Assembly (NCBI GenBank): GCA_018676675.1
Contig: JABHEG010000181.1
Location: 1 to 61,191 of the forward strand
Direction of reading: 5' to 3'
Origin: Lentisphaerota bacterium
Lineage (GTDB): Bacteria > Verrucomicrobiota > Lentisphaeria > Oligosphaerales > JABHEG01
Length of the DNA stretch: 61,191 bases
Part shown: positions 16,154 through 25,357 of the stretch, piece after piece
How positions within the stretch are numbered: position 1 is the stretch's first letter
Layout of the letters: each line of letters starts with the position of its first letter
Notes under the pieces: model-generated
What the model saw: only the letters and a program-made list of their open reading frames with translations
The model's database searches: none
Told to the model about the DNA's origin: nothing
Translations under genes and position numbers: made by a program

Positions 16154-19100
16154 CTACTGCTGAAGCGCGGGGCAGGGGAGCAGTTTGGTTGCGTCGTAGG
16201 TGTGTACGCGGCGGGTGCCCGGGTGCCACACCGGGACCACGGTGTCTTCGCCGAGACTGGTGTTGACTGACCAGGCCGGGTAGGTATTGCCGTCCATGTC
16301 GTGGGTTTGTTTGCAGAGCGCCTCAGGTTGGTCGTCCACCGACACGTTCAGCAGGTCAGCGTAGCCCTTCCAGCGTCGGGCAAAGAAGCGGTAGGTCCCG
16401 GCTTCAGGGATCTCAAAGGGGATCTGGATGGCGTCCTCGCTCCGTTGCGTGTGGAACCGGACGGCTTTGCCTCCCTGTGCTCCATGCCTGGCGACGATGT
16501 CTGCATCGATTGGCAGTATCCCGTCTTCCGCCTGGACGATGATCGCTTCTGGCGGGGGAGTTGAGTTGAGGGTTGGGAAGTAGCTCCCGGCTTTGGCGAG
16601 GCAGAACGCATCCATGTACTCGCGGTCATAGCGGGGCCGGACTCGGAGTGTGTGCGGGCCTGCGGTCAGCTCGAAGTCGATCTGGTCAAGGGTCCAGCGC
16701 CACGGATCGTCGATGTTCACGATGAGTGTATAGACGCCGGCCTTGCCGTCTGCCGGGACATCGAAACGGTATCTGCGCAGCCCGCTCGTCCGGACGGCCT
16801 TCTCGGCGACTGGGGCTCCGTCGGGCGCGAAGAGCGTGGCGTGCCCGTGGTAGTCATTGGTGTATTTCCGGTAGGCTCCCTTGAACAGCATGACGGTGAA
16901 CGGACGGTCCTCCGCGGCCACCACCTGGAAGGCGATGGTCGGGCGGTCTGAAGTGGGGAGCGGGGAGTCTTTCGAGCTCGGGCTCATGACCACAAGGGGT
17001 AGGGTGGCTGTGGGCGCCTGCTCACGCATCCCAAGCTCTGACATAGCCCGCAGGAGGTCGGCTGAGCCCCACAACAGCGTGGGGTCGGCGACGCCGAACG
17101 TAATCTGCCAGTCCAGGTCGCGTCCTCCTGCTCGGGCGAATCGGGGGTCACCCGAGAGCCAGGTGGCGTGGGCACACTCGTTGTAGAAGCAGCAGCTTCG
17201 GTCATTCGGGAAGTTCCCCAGAACCATGCCGTCTGCTTTCGGCCACTCGCCGTTGACCGTGTCGTCCGGACGTCCGCGCAGCCGCATGAATCCGTCGACC
17301 AACTGAAGGTAGAGTTCACGCGCTTCGGGATCGCCGGTAGCGTCATGGTAGTGGCGCAGTCCTTTGATTCCAACCGTGAACATGTAGGGCCAGAGATGGA
17401 TCATGTGATCGCGCTGGTAGCGCGTTATTCTGACGTCGTCGCGAGCTGCGTCCAGGAATGCAGTATTACCGGTGAGATCGTAGGCTTGCATCGAGGACAT
17501 GAGCTTCCAGGCAATCTTCCGCCAGTAGTGGATGTACGGCTGACGGGGGAAGGGGTATCGGGCGTAGTAGTGCCCCACAGCGTCGGCCGTTTCCAGAATG
17601 CGACGCGAACCTGTGAACAGGGCGTAGTATGCCGTTCCGTTGTACCAGGAGTGCCCGTTGACTCCGGCTTCCCCTGGTTCGGTGGTCGTCCGGCTGTGTG
17701 GGCCGTGGGTCCAGATCAGGCCGGCATTGGCATCGGAGTGATCGATGTCGATGTCTGCGAAGTGCCTGATCATGCGATCAGCAAGGTCGAAATACTCCCG
17801 TTTGCCGGTTCGCAGGAACTGCAGAATCGTCCCTTCCCCGAGCGCGCTTTCAAGGTTGTTCCCGCCTTTACTGTACGTCGCGTCACCATAGTGAATCATG
17901 CCTGCGCCTCCGGCGCGGCGCATCGCGGCGGCCGTGCGCCCAGTCCAGTCTCGTATCGTCTTGTCGATAGAGGCTTCGTATCCCGGCCACGTGCCATTCT
18001 GTGCCGGCGCGGGCCAGGCATTGAGGGCGCGGCTGTCGCAGTACCATTGTGGACTGGCCAGCAGGAGCGGGCGTCCCCGAAACAGTTCGCCAGGCCCGTC
18101 ATCATCTGCGAATGACAGGAGGAGGCCGTGCGTCTTGGCCATTCCGTGGTAGAACGGCATTGGGCCACCGACGAGCCCCACATCCACAGACTCGGGGCCA
18201 GCCTTCATTGACTTGGGTGCATTCTGCCAGAACTCGCGGACCGCAATGGTGAGCCGTCCCGGGCCGGAGAGAATCAGCACGCCGTTGGCTTCCTCTCCGG
18301 ATGCCAGTGTATCGCTGCCTTGGGTGACGGTGAAGGGGTAGTTGATGACGTCGCTTTTCGGGGCGGAGACGTCGGCCTGCACGGTCACCGGGCTGGTGGT
18401 GAGAACGGCTTCGGCTGTCGCTGTTCCCAGTGGAATCTGTGCCTGTTTCGATGCCGTTTCGAGGCGCAATACCAGTGACTTCAGGTCTGTCTGGACGATG
18501 TCGTCGGTGAGGAGGAAGCTGTGCTCCAGCTCGATGTATTCAGCTCCTGCGTACGCGAACACACGGGTGGTGTAATTGAGGAGTTTCACTCCCTCTTGAT
18601 TGCGGTGCTCCCCTTCAATCCGGATTACGGCTCGGACTGGCCCGGCCTCTTCCACCCGGAGATTGACGGGGGCGTTCGCACTGGAGAACACCCCGTTGAC
18701 CAGTCCCAGAACGCGGGCCACGGTGCGATCTCCGCAACGCAGACCACGGAGCAGGGCGGAGCCGTCGGAAGGGACGTCGAAACGCAACCTGCCTGTGTTG
18801 ACGGTGATGGCGCTCTCGGAGGTCTCCACGACCACGATGGGCTTTGCTTCCTCCGTGTTTGGTTTGGCGACCATGGCACCGTAGTTCAGACGCACCGTCT
18901 CTCCGGCGGCTGCGGAAGTAGAGAGCAGGAGCCATTTGACGCTGCCGTCGGGCCAGCGTGTGAGCACGTCGGCCTGGCTGGGACGCCCTTCTACGACAGC
19001 GTGCCGGGCATCGCTGAGAATGCCTTGAGCGAACGGGATGCCCTGAGTGATTCCCCAGCGTCCGTCCGGCATCGTGCCTTGCACGGTCAGCGGAAGCGTG

Positions 19101-20023
19101 TCGCGCTGTTTGGGGCTGAATCCGGCACTTAAAAGGGCCGCTCGGGCCGCCGCGGGTGGACGGAAATCGGGGGCTCCATTCGGTTCCCAGAACGGATCCA
19201 TGGTCAGGATTGCTTCGTGGACCGTGCCGGACAGGGAGCTGATCGCGACCTGCTGGTGCCCTTTCGCGAGGACGAATTCAGGGAGCACTGGGCGCAGCCA
19301 GTAGTCTTGCACGTCAGTGTAACAGCGGAATGTGCGCTCTCTTCCGCTGGTTTGGAGCTGGAACCGCGTTCCTGCGGCGCAGCTGATTCGAGTCCACAGG
19401 TAATAGTGGCTTTCCGCCGGGACATCCACACTGGCACTGAGCTGCCGGGCTTCATTCCCGGCGAGGCGGATATTGTCGTCAGGGGCAACCGGTACCAGGC
19501 TCACGCGGTCAATCCAGAGTGTTCGCCCGACGGTGATGCGCCACTCGCCCTTGTTCGGAGTCGTCAGACAAACGGAGGCGCGGTCCGCTTCACCGGAGTT
19601 GAACACCATATTGACGGGGCGCCACACCTGGGCCCGGAAGTTCTTCTGCTGGCTGCCTACTTTCTCTTCGCCCTTGAACAGCTGTACGCTGAACTGCGTG
19701 CCGTAAACGAACGAGTCCCGACGGGCCCAAAGGGTGAGGGAGTAGTTGCGGTGCGGCTCAACGGCTACGTCCTGGCTCAGGATACTTGATTTCGTGGTCC
19801 GCGCGGTTGATCTGATGGCGGCAGCCTGTGTGCCGCTGTGGAATTCCGTCCGATCGAGCCAGAGGCGTTGCTGTTGCAGAGCGGGGTTGGCCATCCAGCC
19901 GGGAATGTCGCCGGTCGCTGTCGGAGGTGCTTCAAAATCGCCATTGATCAAGATGTTCGCGGCGTGTGAGGTCGGTCCTGCGGCCAGGGCACAGAGAAGC
20001 ATGGTTAAGGAGAGCTTTCGCAT
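16154..20023 (-). CDS. Secreted RIFT-barrel / exo-rhamnogalacturonan-lyase-like (PL26, PcRGLX) protein
   Basis: 1289 aa from ATG 20023, 2 nt after the prepilin gene's stop. Residues 1-22 are a signal peptide. ILINGDFEAP opens a galactose-binding-like carbohydrate-binding domain (about 25-180). Residues about 340-1000 resemble the RIFT-barrel plus alpha/alpha-barrel architecture of the YetA/PcRGLX family (VLTRWPDGSVKWLLL; later WLSGDPRFARAGGRDLDWQ). The C-terminal part (about 1150-1280) looks like another carbohydrate-binding domain (GILPIDADIVARHG ... IPEAGTYRFFARRW). Likely role: degradation of pectin-like or other acidic polysaccharide outside the cytoplasm. The enzyme class is inferred from family resemblance, and catalytic residues were not assigned. 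Confidence 0.68.
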   Translation of the reverse strand: MRKLSLTMLLCALAAGPTSHAANILINGDFEAPPTATGDIPGWMANPALQQQRLWLDRTEFHSGTQAAAIRSTARTTKSSILSQDVAVEPHRNYSLTLWARRDSFVYGTQFSVQLFKGEEKVGSQQKNFRAQVWRPVNMVFNSGEADRASVCLTTPNKGEWRITVGRTLWIDRVSLVPVAPDDNIRLAGNEARQLSASVDVPAESHYYLWTRISCAAGTRFQLQTSGRERTFRCYTDVQDYWLRPVLPEFVLAKGHQQVAISSLSGTVHEAILTMDPFWEPNGAPDFRPPAAARAALLSAGFSPKQRDTLPLTVQGTMPDGRWGITQGIPFAQGILSDARHAVVEGRPSQADVLTRWPDGSVKWLLLSTSAAAGETVRLNYGAMVAKPNTEEAKPIVVVETSESAITVNTGRLRFDVPSDGSALLRGLRCGDRTVARVLGLVNGVFSSANAPVNLRVEEAGPVRAVIRIEGEHRNQEGVKLLNYTTRVFAYAGAEYIELEHSFLLTDDIVQTDLKSLVLRLETASKQAQIPLGTATAEAVLTTSPVTVQADVSAPKSDVINYPFTVTQGSDTLASGEEANGVLILSGPGRLTIAVREFWQNAPKSMKAGPESVDVGLVGGPMPFYHGMAKTHGLLLSFADDDGPGELFRGRPLLLASPQWYCDSRALNAWPAPAQNGTWPGYEASIDKTIRDWTGRTAAAMRRAGGAGMIHYGDATYSKGGNNLESALGEGTILQFLRTGKREYFDLADRMIRHFADIDIDHSDANAGLIWTHGPHSRTTTEPGEAGVNGHSWYNGTAYYALFTGSRRILETADAVGHYYARYPFPRQPYIHYWRKIAWKLMSSMQAYDLTGNTAFLDAARDDVRITRYQRDHMIHLWPYMFTVGIKGLRHYHDATGDPEARELYLQLVDGFMRLRGRPDDTVNGEWPKADGMVLGNFPNDRSCCFYNECAHATWLSGDPRFARAGGRDLDWQITFGVADPTLLWGSADLLRAMSELGMREQAPTATLPLVVMSPSSKDSPLPTSDRPTIAFQVVAAEDRPFTVMLFKGAYRKYTNDYHGHATLFAPDGAPVAEKAVRTSGLRRYRFDVPADGKAGVYTLIVNIDDPWRWTLDQIDFELTAGPHTLRVRPRYDREYMDAFCLAKAGSYFPTLNSTPPPEAIIVQAEDGILPIDADIVARHGAQGGKAVRFHTQRSEDAIQIPFEIPEAGTYRFFARRWKGYADLLNVSVDDQPEALCKQTHDMDGNTYPAWSVNTSLGEDTVVPVWHPGTRRVHTYDATKLLPCPALQQ

Positions 20024-20025
20024 CG

Positions 20026-20832
20026 TTACGGGTACCGTGGGCTCCAGGGGCGTCCCCACCAGAACTTGGCGACCCCGGCCGTGCTCGGGTAGTACCCGCC
20101 ACGGCTGTAGGTATAGCATGGAATCGGCATCCTTCGGGATTCAGCGTGGCCGTCGACGAAGGCCACGTTCATGTTCCGGTTGTGGCGATAGAAATTCGGG
20201 TTCATGTCAAGGAGATAGCGGGTGTTTGGGAATGCGTGCGCATACGCATTCACGTTGTACATGGCCCCATCACTCCCCTCGAGGATGGAGGCACACTGGT
20301 CCGCCCACTTGACCCGTCGGGTGCTCATGTAGGTGTATCCATAGCCGTAGCTTGGCCAGGACGGCCACGTCCCGTTGTGGGTGATCCAGAGGTTAAGCCC
20401 GTAGCTGGTGTATTCACTCGTTCCCCATTTTTGGGATGGGCAGTTGTAGACTGATCCTGAATTCGGTTGCCAGCTGTTGCGCTTGGCGTAGGGGAGGTAG
20501 CCACTGTAGGAGAGATAGAGCGTGCCGTACTCCATGTTCCCCGGCAGATTTCCTGCCCCGGAAGGGGCTCTGTACGCATAGGTTGGGCAGAACCACTCAT
20601 CCATATCCTCCGCGTAGAGCAGGAAGGCCAGTCCGAACTGCTTGATGTTGGATTGACACGCTGCGCCGTTCGCCTTCTCTTTCGCTTTCCCCAGAGCCGG
20701 AAGCAGCATGGCTGCGAGGATCGCGATGATCGCGATGACGACGAGCAACTCGATGAGGGTAAAGCGCCGGTTCCGCGCGAGGCCGGGAGGTCGCGGGATG
20801 CTCGATTCATGAACTGGGTTGCTGGATGCCAT
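20026..20832 (-). CDS. Prepilin-type protein with H-X9-DG motif
   Basis: 268 aa from ATG 20832, with AGAGGT 6 nt upstream. After a 23-residue basic leader comes FTLIELLVVIAIIAILAAML, the classic pilin N-terminus with Glu+5. The following LPALGKAKEKA is typical of Lentisphaerota. The residue before Phe is Arg, not Gly. Near the C-terminus, H(NRNMNVAFV)DGH is the H-X9-DG signature. Such proteins form pilus or pseudopilus subunits anchored in the inner membrane, and this group is heavily expanded in PVC bacteria. It is the first gene of a two-gene operon with the PL26-like gene 2 nt downstream. Confidence 0.9.
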   Translation of the reverse strand: MASSNPVHESSIPRPPGLARNRRFTLIELLVVIAIIAILAAMLLPALGKAKEKANGAACQSNIKQFGLAFLLYAEDMDEWFCPTYAYRAPSGAGNLPGNMEYGTLYLSYSGYLPYAKRNSWQPNSGSVYNCPSQKWGTSEYTSYGLNLWITHNGTWPSWPSYGYGYTYMSTRRVKWADQCASILEGSDGAMYNVNAYAHAFPNTRYLLDMNPNFYRHNRNMNVAFVDGHAESRRMPIPCYTYSRGGYYPSTAGVAKFWWGRPWSPRYP

Positions 20833-21259
20833 GGGGAGACCTCTGGTTGTGGATTCGAACACGCCGCATCGACGGGGCGAACGGAGATGCCTCGGACGCA
20901 TCCCATCGGGAGGGGATGAGTTTGGCTCTCGTCTGTTCGGATCTGTACTCACGAAGCAGGGGCTGGCCGATTTGTACCCAGGCCGTCTCTACCTCAATTC
21001 ACCTTCCATTGTACGGCCCCCCGTCCAGCCAGGCAAGTCGGATTGGTGCGAACTCCGCACCCGGTCAGGTTCCGCACTTGGGCGCGCTGGTCCCTTCTGC
21101 CAGTCTCTCCCTCTTTCCTCATTCCGGCCTGAAGTTCTTGCCTCCAAGATCCCCTAACCTACTGTAAACTCAAGACGAGAAGGAGCGATCCCTGTTGGTG
21201 CTAAGGACGTTGCTGCGCTTCAGCCGGGGCTCGCCATTGTGTCAAACCAGGGAGAGATC
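20833..21259. other. Divergent intergenic region
   Basis: About 430 nt between the minus-strand prepilin gene and plus-strand small membrane protein genes. It must hold promoters for both directions. No convincing -35/-10 pair, terminator, RNA gene or repeat was recognised. Open frames in it are antisense extensions of the prepilin region. Confidence 0.4.
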
Positions 21260-21547
21260 ATGAACTGCGGAGCACTCTTGGTCGTGACTGTAGCGGCAGC
21301 GTTCCTGGCATTTTGGCTGTGGCAATTCACCGTGCTGATGGGGACGGAAGACGACTTCTTTCCTGGAAGGCAGGACAAGCTCGTGTGGGGACTCGCGTTC
21401 CTGCTGGTGTGGCCAATCGCACCACTGACGTTCTACTTCTTCCGGAAGCGACTGCTTGTCCGCAGGAACGTGGAGAAACGGCTCGCGGAGCTTCCAGGAG
21501 AGATCGCCGGGACAAGCCATAGGAACTGCCTGGAAACGGAAGCATGA
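21260..21547 (+). CDS. Small two-helix membrane protein
   Basis: 95 aa from ATG 21260, preceded by GGGAGAG. It has two hydrophobic helices at about residues 4-24 and 42-60. The second segment (DKLVWGLAFLLVWPIAPLTFYFFRK, shown here only for its pattern of Trp and Pro) recalls the short PLDc_N-type two-helix proteins. No function can be assigned. It is followed by two further short genes for a probable lipoprotein and a membrane protein. Confidence 0.6.
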   Translation: MNCGALLVVTVAAAFLAFWLWQFTVLMGTEDDFFPGRQDKLVWGLAFLLVWPIAPLTFYFFRKRLLVRRNVEKRLAELPGEIAGTSHRNCLETEA

Positions 21548-21632
21548 GTGATTACTTGCGAACACTCGGCGGCCAGGGACAGACCTGCGCTGCGCTTTGG
21601 GCATCCCCAGAGTCACACCCTATGGGAGAGGA

Positions 21633-21944
21633 ATGATGACCCGAACTCGCGGAGCTGGGATACTGAATCTGGTCGTGGCGCTGGTCCTCCTTGGGGCGTT
21701 CACCGGATGCGTCGACGGTGACAGGTCCGATCCCGCAGCACGCGCACCATCGGCTGTCCTCAGAGGCAGCTTCGACGTCTACTACGATCTGCAGCTGAGT
21801 GAGACCGAAGGCCGGGCGAGCGGCAACAAACCGCTGAAGGTCTCGGCGATCCATTTCCACAGTGAGTACATCGTGATCGAGCACGAAGGCCACGGCGGGC
21901 GGGTCATCCCGATTCGACAAATCAAGGATTTTCGCTGGCACTGA
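21633..21944 (+). CDS. Small putative lipoprotein
   Basis: 103 aa from ATG 21633 (ATG 21636 follows directly), with GGGAGAGG upstream. An N-terminal hydrophobic segment ends in GAFTGC, a lipobox-like site, so it is probably a lipid-anchored periplasmic protein. The rest (FDVYYDLQLSE ... YIVIEHEGHGGRVIPIRQI) has no recognised family. Neighbours are small membrane proteins of unknown function. Confidence 0.55.
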   Translation: MMTRTRGAGILNLVVALVLLGAFTGCVDGDRSDPAARAPSAVLRGSFDVYYDLQLSETEGRASGNKPLKVSAIHFHSEYIVIEHEGHGGRVIPIRQIKDFRWH

Positions 21945-21989
21945 ACCCGGCTCGAGAGTGCCGGGGAGAATGCCAGCGTGCTTATCGCC

Positions 21990-22121
21990 ATGGCCCGGTT
22001 GCTTCAGCCGTGGCCGAAGTCCTTGGCTACGTGCAAGCTGCTGAAGAGGAAACGAAAGCACTACAGCCGGAAGGCCCAGCTGCCCGGTGACCTCGTCGTC
22101 GAAGGAAACACAGGCTGGTGA
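21990..22121 (+). CDS. Possible 43-aa basic small protein
   Basis: A short frame from ATG 21990 ends at TGA 22121, one nucleotide before the start of the next small gene at GTG 22123. The product is rich in Lys and Arg (KLLKRKRKHYSRK). No homologue was recognised and there is no strong ribosome site. It is supported only by its tight fit between neighbours. Confidence 0.2.
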   Translation: MARLLQPWPKSLATCKLLKRKRKHYSRKAQLPGDLVVEGNTGW

Positions 22122-22122
22122 A

Positions 22123-22356
22123 GTGACAACCGACCAGATCATTGTGGCTGTTGTCTTCGGCTTGCCGATGCTCGTGTTGTCGGCCGACTATCGGGGCGCA
22201 GACGATCTGCCGAAACGCCTCATTCTTGCGCTGGCTTTGCCATGGGCAGTGTTCACTGTAACTTGGGCGATAGCCGCGCGTGAGAGTCTCGGGTTGCTGG
22301 CTCTCGTCGTTTCCCCTTTGATGTTCTTCTGCAATCGCGCCATCAGACGCACCTGA
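22123..22356 (+). CDS. Small membrane protein
   Basis: 77 aa if it starts at GTG 22123; GTG 22087 would give 89 aa. Three hydrophobic stretches (IIVAVVFGLPMLVL; LILALALPWAVFTVTWAI; LGLLALVVSPLMFF) make it nearly all membrane. No family was recognised. It lies 63 nt before the esterase gene and may share its transcript. Confidence 0.4.
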   Translation: MTTDQIIVAVVFGLPMLVLSADYRGADDLPKRLILALALPWAVFTVTWAIAARESLGLLALVVSPLMFFCNRAIRRT

Positions 22357-22419
22357 TCGGTCCAGAGGATGAGACGCAGATCCCCAAAGAGTCGCTCAGA
22401 AGACGGAGGAATCCGAACT

Positions 22420-23310
22420 GTGAACGGTTTGATGTTGTCTATGTTGTCCGTAGTCTTCCTGTGCGCCGGCCTGGCTCGGGGGGCGGAGCAGATCCTGAGG
22501 GACATCGCCTACGACGACGAGCACGATGCTCAGATTATCGATGTGTACCGGGTGACGTCTGAGAAGCCCGCGCCGGCCATGGTGTTCATTCACGGTGGAG
22601 GCTGGCGGGCCGGCTCGAAGAAGCGAGTGCCTGGCTTTCTGCGCAAGGCTCATGCTGAAGGCTGGCTTGCGGTGGTGTCCGTAGAGTATCGCTTCACTGA
22701 TGTGGCTGTCCACCCTGCTCAGGTTGACGACTGCGCCCGGGCTATTCAGTTCGTGCGCCAGAATGCCGGGGAATGGAACATCGATCCCAATCGCATTGGG
22801 GTGACAGGCGGATCCGCGGGAGGGCATCTGGCCGCTTACATGGCGTTGCAGGTCGACGAGGCAAGCCCTGTCTCCGAAGATCCGGTGGAACGCCAGAGCT
22901 CGCGGGTGCTGTTTGCCATTCCTTTTGCGGGACCGACCGATTGGGGGTTGTTGAGCCGGCTTGAGCACAGGCATCCCGCTTACCGACAGTTGATCGGTTA
23001 TGAGCCTGGAACCCCGGCCGGCGAGATGGCAGCCGACCGTATCAGGGATGTTTCGCCTTTGAGCTTCGTCAGCGCGGACGACCCGCCGATTCTCATCGTG
23101 CATGGTGACGCGGACCAGGTTGTGCCTATCGAGCATGCGCAGGTCCTCGAAGCCGCGCTGAAGAAGGTCGGCGTTCCGGTTGAGCTGCATGTGGTCAAGG
23201 GCGGCAAGCACGGCGTGGCTGGAGCGGGCGGCAAAGCCGGGGTCCGGGCGGACGCGTACATGCGTGAGCGGTTAAGTGCTCCCCGGCCACCGGGGCCTCC
23301 GACGCCATGA
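22420..23310 (+). CDS. Secreted alpha/beta-hydrolase (BD-FAE/esterase-lipase type)
   Basis: 296 aa from GTG 22420, with CGGAGGAAT 5' of it; ATG 22432 is an alternative. The signal peptide covers about residues 1-22 (ARGAEQ). Oxyanion motif HGGGW is followed by nucleophile GGSAGG (Ser132), Asp232 in HGDADQVVP and His264 in GGKHG, giving a complete triad. By family it is a carboxylesterase related to feruloyl or acetyl-xylan esterases, possibly removing acyl groups from polysaccharide. It precedes a ferric-reductase-like gene, with 103 nt between them. Confidence 0.88.
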   Translation: MNGLMLSMLSVVFLCAGLARGAEQILRDIAYDDEHDAQIIDVYRVTSEKPAPAMVFIHGGGWRAGSKKRVPGFLRKAHAEGWLAVVSVEYRFTDVAVHPAQVDDCARAIQFVRQNAGEWNIDPNRIGVTGGSAGGHLAAYMALQVDEASPVSEDPVERQSSRVLFAIPFAGPTDWGLLSRLEHRHPAYRQLIGYEPGTPAGEMAADRIRDVSPLSFVSADDPPILIVHGDADQVVPIEHAQVLEAALKKVGVPVELHVVKGGKHGVAGAGGKAGVRADAYMRERLSAPRPPGPPTP

Positions 23311-23413
23311 GAACTGTCGTTGGACCAGAAAGGGGCGGTGTGGGCACAAGGAGGCGGGGACTTCTGATGCGGCGTCCCTTGGCGCAGAATCCCGAACTCA
23401 GGAGGTCTACTCG

Positions 23414-24133
23414 GTGAAAGCAGCAAGGACTCGTCATGTGTTTTCGAACAAGGGCACGCAGTGGGCGATCAGTGGCGTGATCTACGTGGCCTTTTTCTTC
23501 TTTTTCATCTGGTACCACGATGTCCGGGGCAAGCCTTTTACTCTTTTTACCACGGAAAAGTGCACGGCCATAGCGTCAGTCTACTGTCTTGCTTTGGCAC
23601 TGGCGCTGGGCCCCCTTTCGCGTTTCTGGTCGAACTTGGGCAGGCTGCTTCCGTACCGCCGCACGCTTGGGCTCACGGCGGCATTCATGTCGGTACCTCA
23701 CGTTATTCTGGTGTTCATTTACCTGCCCTGGAGGTTCCCGGAGAAGTACTCACCAAATTACCCCCTCAGCTGGTTCGTGGACCACTGGTTCACGGTTCTG
23801 ATGGGGCTCCTGGGGCTCGCCCTGTTCCTCATCCTGGCCGTTTACTCCTATCCCCGCGGCGTTCGTAAGCTTGGCAAGCACAGGTGGATGATCCTGCAGA
23901 AGCTCGCCTACCTGGCTATGGTCGCGCTTGCGCTTCATCTTCTCTCAATGGGCAAGATCCCGAAGAACTGGATCGCGTGGATCGAGACGCGCAACAAGCC
24001 GCTGCCACCTGGCTCTTTCCCCACGATGATGGCCTGTGTCGCGCCTCTGCTGCTCAAGATCGTCGACTTGGTCGTTCACGGCGATTCACTGGGCACCGAG
24101 CCGGATTCGCCCGATGCGGGTGAAGGGACGTAG
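23414..24133 (+). CDS. Ferric-reductase-like haem membrane protein (MsrQ/YedZ-like)
   Basis: 239 aa from GTG 23414, with AGGAGG 7 nt upstream. It has about six membrane helices. His residues sit within helices (MSVPHVILV; ALALHLLSMG), and LGKHRWMILQKLAYL resembles the W+RLHRL.Y segment of the ferric-reductase-like transmembrane family (PF01794). It should bind b-type haem and move electrons across the inner membrane. In MsrQ this feeds a periplasmic methionine sulfoxide reductase, but no msrP gene is adjacent. Instead two half-size permease genes follow. Confidence 0.75.
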   Translation: MKAARTRHVFSNKGTQWAISGVIYVAFFFFFIWYHDVRGKPFTLFTTEKCTAIASVYCLALALALGPLSRFWSNLGRLLPYRRTLGLTAAFMSVPHVILVFIYLPWRFPEKYSPNYPLSWFVDHWFTVLMGLLGLALFLILAVYSYPRGVRKLGKHRWMILQKLAYLAMVALALHLLSMGKIPKNWIAWIETRNKPLPPGSFPTMMACVAPLLLKIVDLVVHGDSLGTEPDSPDAGEGT

Positions 24134-24163
24134 CGAAAGGCAAGGATTGACTGGAATGAGGTC

Positions 24164-24646
24164 ATGCTGATTCTCTACATGATCACGGCCTTCCTCGTAG
24201 GGGTCTCGTTCCTGGCGGCCCCCCGCAAGACTGGCCGGGCCCTGGATGTGGCCCTTCGGCGATTCTTGCGCATTCTCCCCACGTTCGTCGTGGTGATGGT
24301 GTTGGTGGCCGTCGTTCTCCATCTTGTGCCAGATCACCTGGTAATGCGAGTGCTTGCTCGTGAGAGCAAATGGGCAGCTATGGTCAGTGCTATCGGGTTC
24401 GGTTCAGTGTCTGTTATTCCGGGGTTCATCGCTTTTCCTCTGTGCGGTTTGTTGCGTGACAGAGGGGCGTTATACATGGTGATTTCCGCCTTCTCGACGA
24501 CACTGATGATGGTGGGGGTGGTCACATTCCCGATGGAGAAGGTCTACCTGGGGGCGCGGCTGGCATTTTGGCGGAATGCTACTGCTCTCGTGATCGCCAT
24601 CGTGGTGGCCGTCGCCACCGGCTTTGTTTTCGGAGAGCTGCCGTGA
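24164..24646 (+). CDS. Permease half-protein 1 (ArsP/DUF318-like)
   Basis: 160 aa from ATG 24164, with about five membrane helices. The segment FGSVSVIPGFIAFPLCGLLRDRGA followed by MVISAFSTTLMM, given here as family landmarks, resembles the predicted permease family PF03773, which includes organoarsenical exporter ArsP. Its size is half of the usual single-chain permease. It overlaps the second half gene by four bases (GTGA). The substrate is unknown and no arsenic genes are nearby. Confidence 0.7.
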   Translation: MLILYMITAFLVGVSFLAAPRKTGRALDVALRRFLRILPTFVVVMVLVAVVLHLVPDHLVMRVLARESKWAAMVSAIGFGSVSVIPGFIAFPLCGLLRDRGALYMVISAFSTTLMMVGVVTFPMEKVYLGARLAFWRNATALVIAIVVAVATGFVFGELP

Positions 24647-25194
24647 GAATCCTCAAACAGTACGCATGGCCCGCCGGGGTTGCCGGATCGTTCGCCCTGT
24701 TCGTACTCCTGTCGCACGCCGCGGCGTTCGCCCCAGGGGAGGCGATGGGAGAGAGTTTTCTCTCGTTCTTCTGGCAGATGCTCAAGATATTGCCGTGTGT
24801 CTTTGTCCTGATCGGCCTGTTCGACGTCTGGGTCAAGCGCGAAACGGTTGAGAAGCATCTTGGCCGGGAATCGAGCGCACTGTCGTATCTTTGGGCTGTG
24901 CTGCTCGGGGGCACGATGGTCGGAGGGCTTCACGTCGCGCTTCCGGTTGGCCATGTGCTTCGGGTGAAACGTGCAAAGCTCGCAGTTGTCCTCGCGTTTC
25001 TGTCGGCTTCAGCGATATGCAGAGTGCCCATGACGCTCTTCGAAATCGCCTTCCTCGGGTGGCGGTTCTCCTGCGTTCGGTTCGCCGTTTCTCTGCCGCT
25101 GGTCGTCCTCTCATCTGCTATCCTTGGTCACTGGTTTGATCGATTGCAGTACCGACTACCCGACATCGACGGACCAGAGAGGAAAGGACTGTAG
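24643..25194 (+). CDS. Permease half-protein 2 (ArsP/DUF318-like)
   Basis: 183 aa from GTG 24643, which overlaps the previous stop. About five membrane helices; the core (GGLHVALPVGHVLRVKRAKLA ... FLSASAICRVPMTLFE) matches the same permease family as the preceding gene. The two proteins are expected to pair into one pseudo-symmetric transporter. Stoichiometric expression by translational coupling fits that. Confidence 0.7.
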   Translation: MRILKQYAWPAGVAGSFALFVLLSHAAAFAPGEAMGESFLSFFWQMLKILPCVFVLIGLFDVWVKRETVEKHLGRESSALSYLWAVLLGGTMVGGLHVALPVGHVLRVKRAKLAVVLAFLSASAICRVPMTLFEIAFLGWRFSCVRFAVSLPLVVLSSAILGHWFDRLQYRLPDIDGPERKGL

Positions 25195-25249
25195 ACCGAG
25201 CCAGGGAGTGTCGGCGCCGCGGTTCCTGTGCAACTGCCTGCTTGGCGAG

Positions 25250-25267
25250 CTCCCCCAAGACGGGGAG
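25250..25267 (+). terminator. Weak hairpin after the permease genes
   Basis: CTCCCC pairs with GGGGAG over a 6-nt loop, 56 nt after the permease stop and before the end of the converging gene. No T-tract follows. Confidence 0.3.
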
Positions 25268-25357
25268 TCTCCTCCAGCCCAGTTTGGCCGAGGACAGTAC
25301 CAATGTCGTCGCCTCCGGGGGCAGCACATTGAGTATGTCTGGCTGCGGCAGACGTCG

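Noticed and set aside
15670..16266. Long open frames with repeated ERVPP.D / GAGATPRLL-like peptides
   Set aside because: They are translations of the 40-bp tandem array. Because 40 is not a multiple of three, each copy is read in a different frame, and all three frames on both strands stay open for the same reason. Not a real repeat protein.
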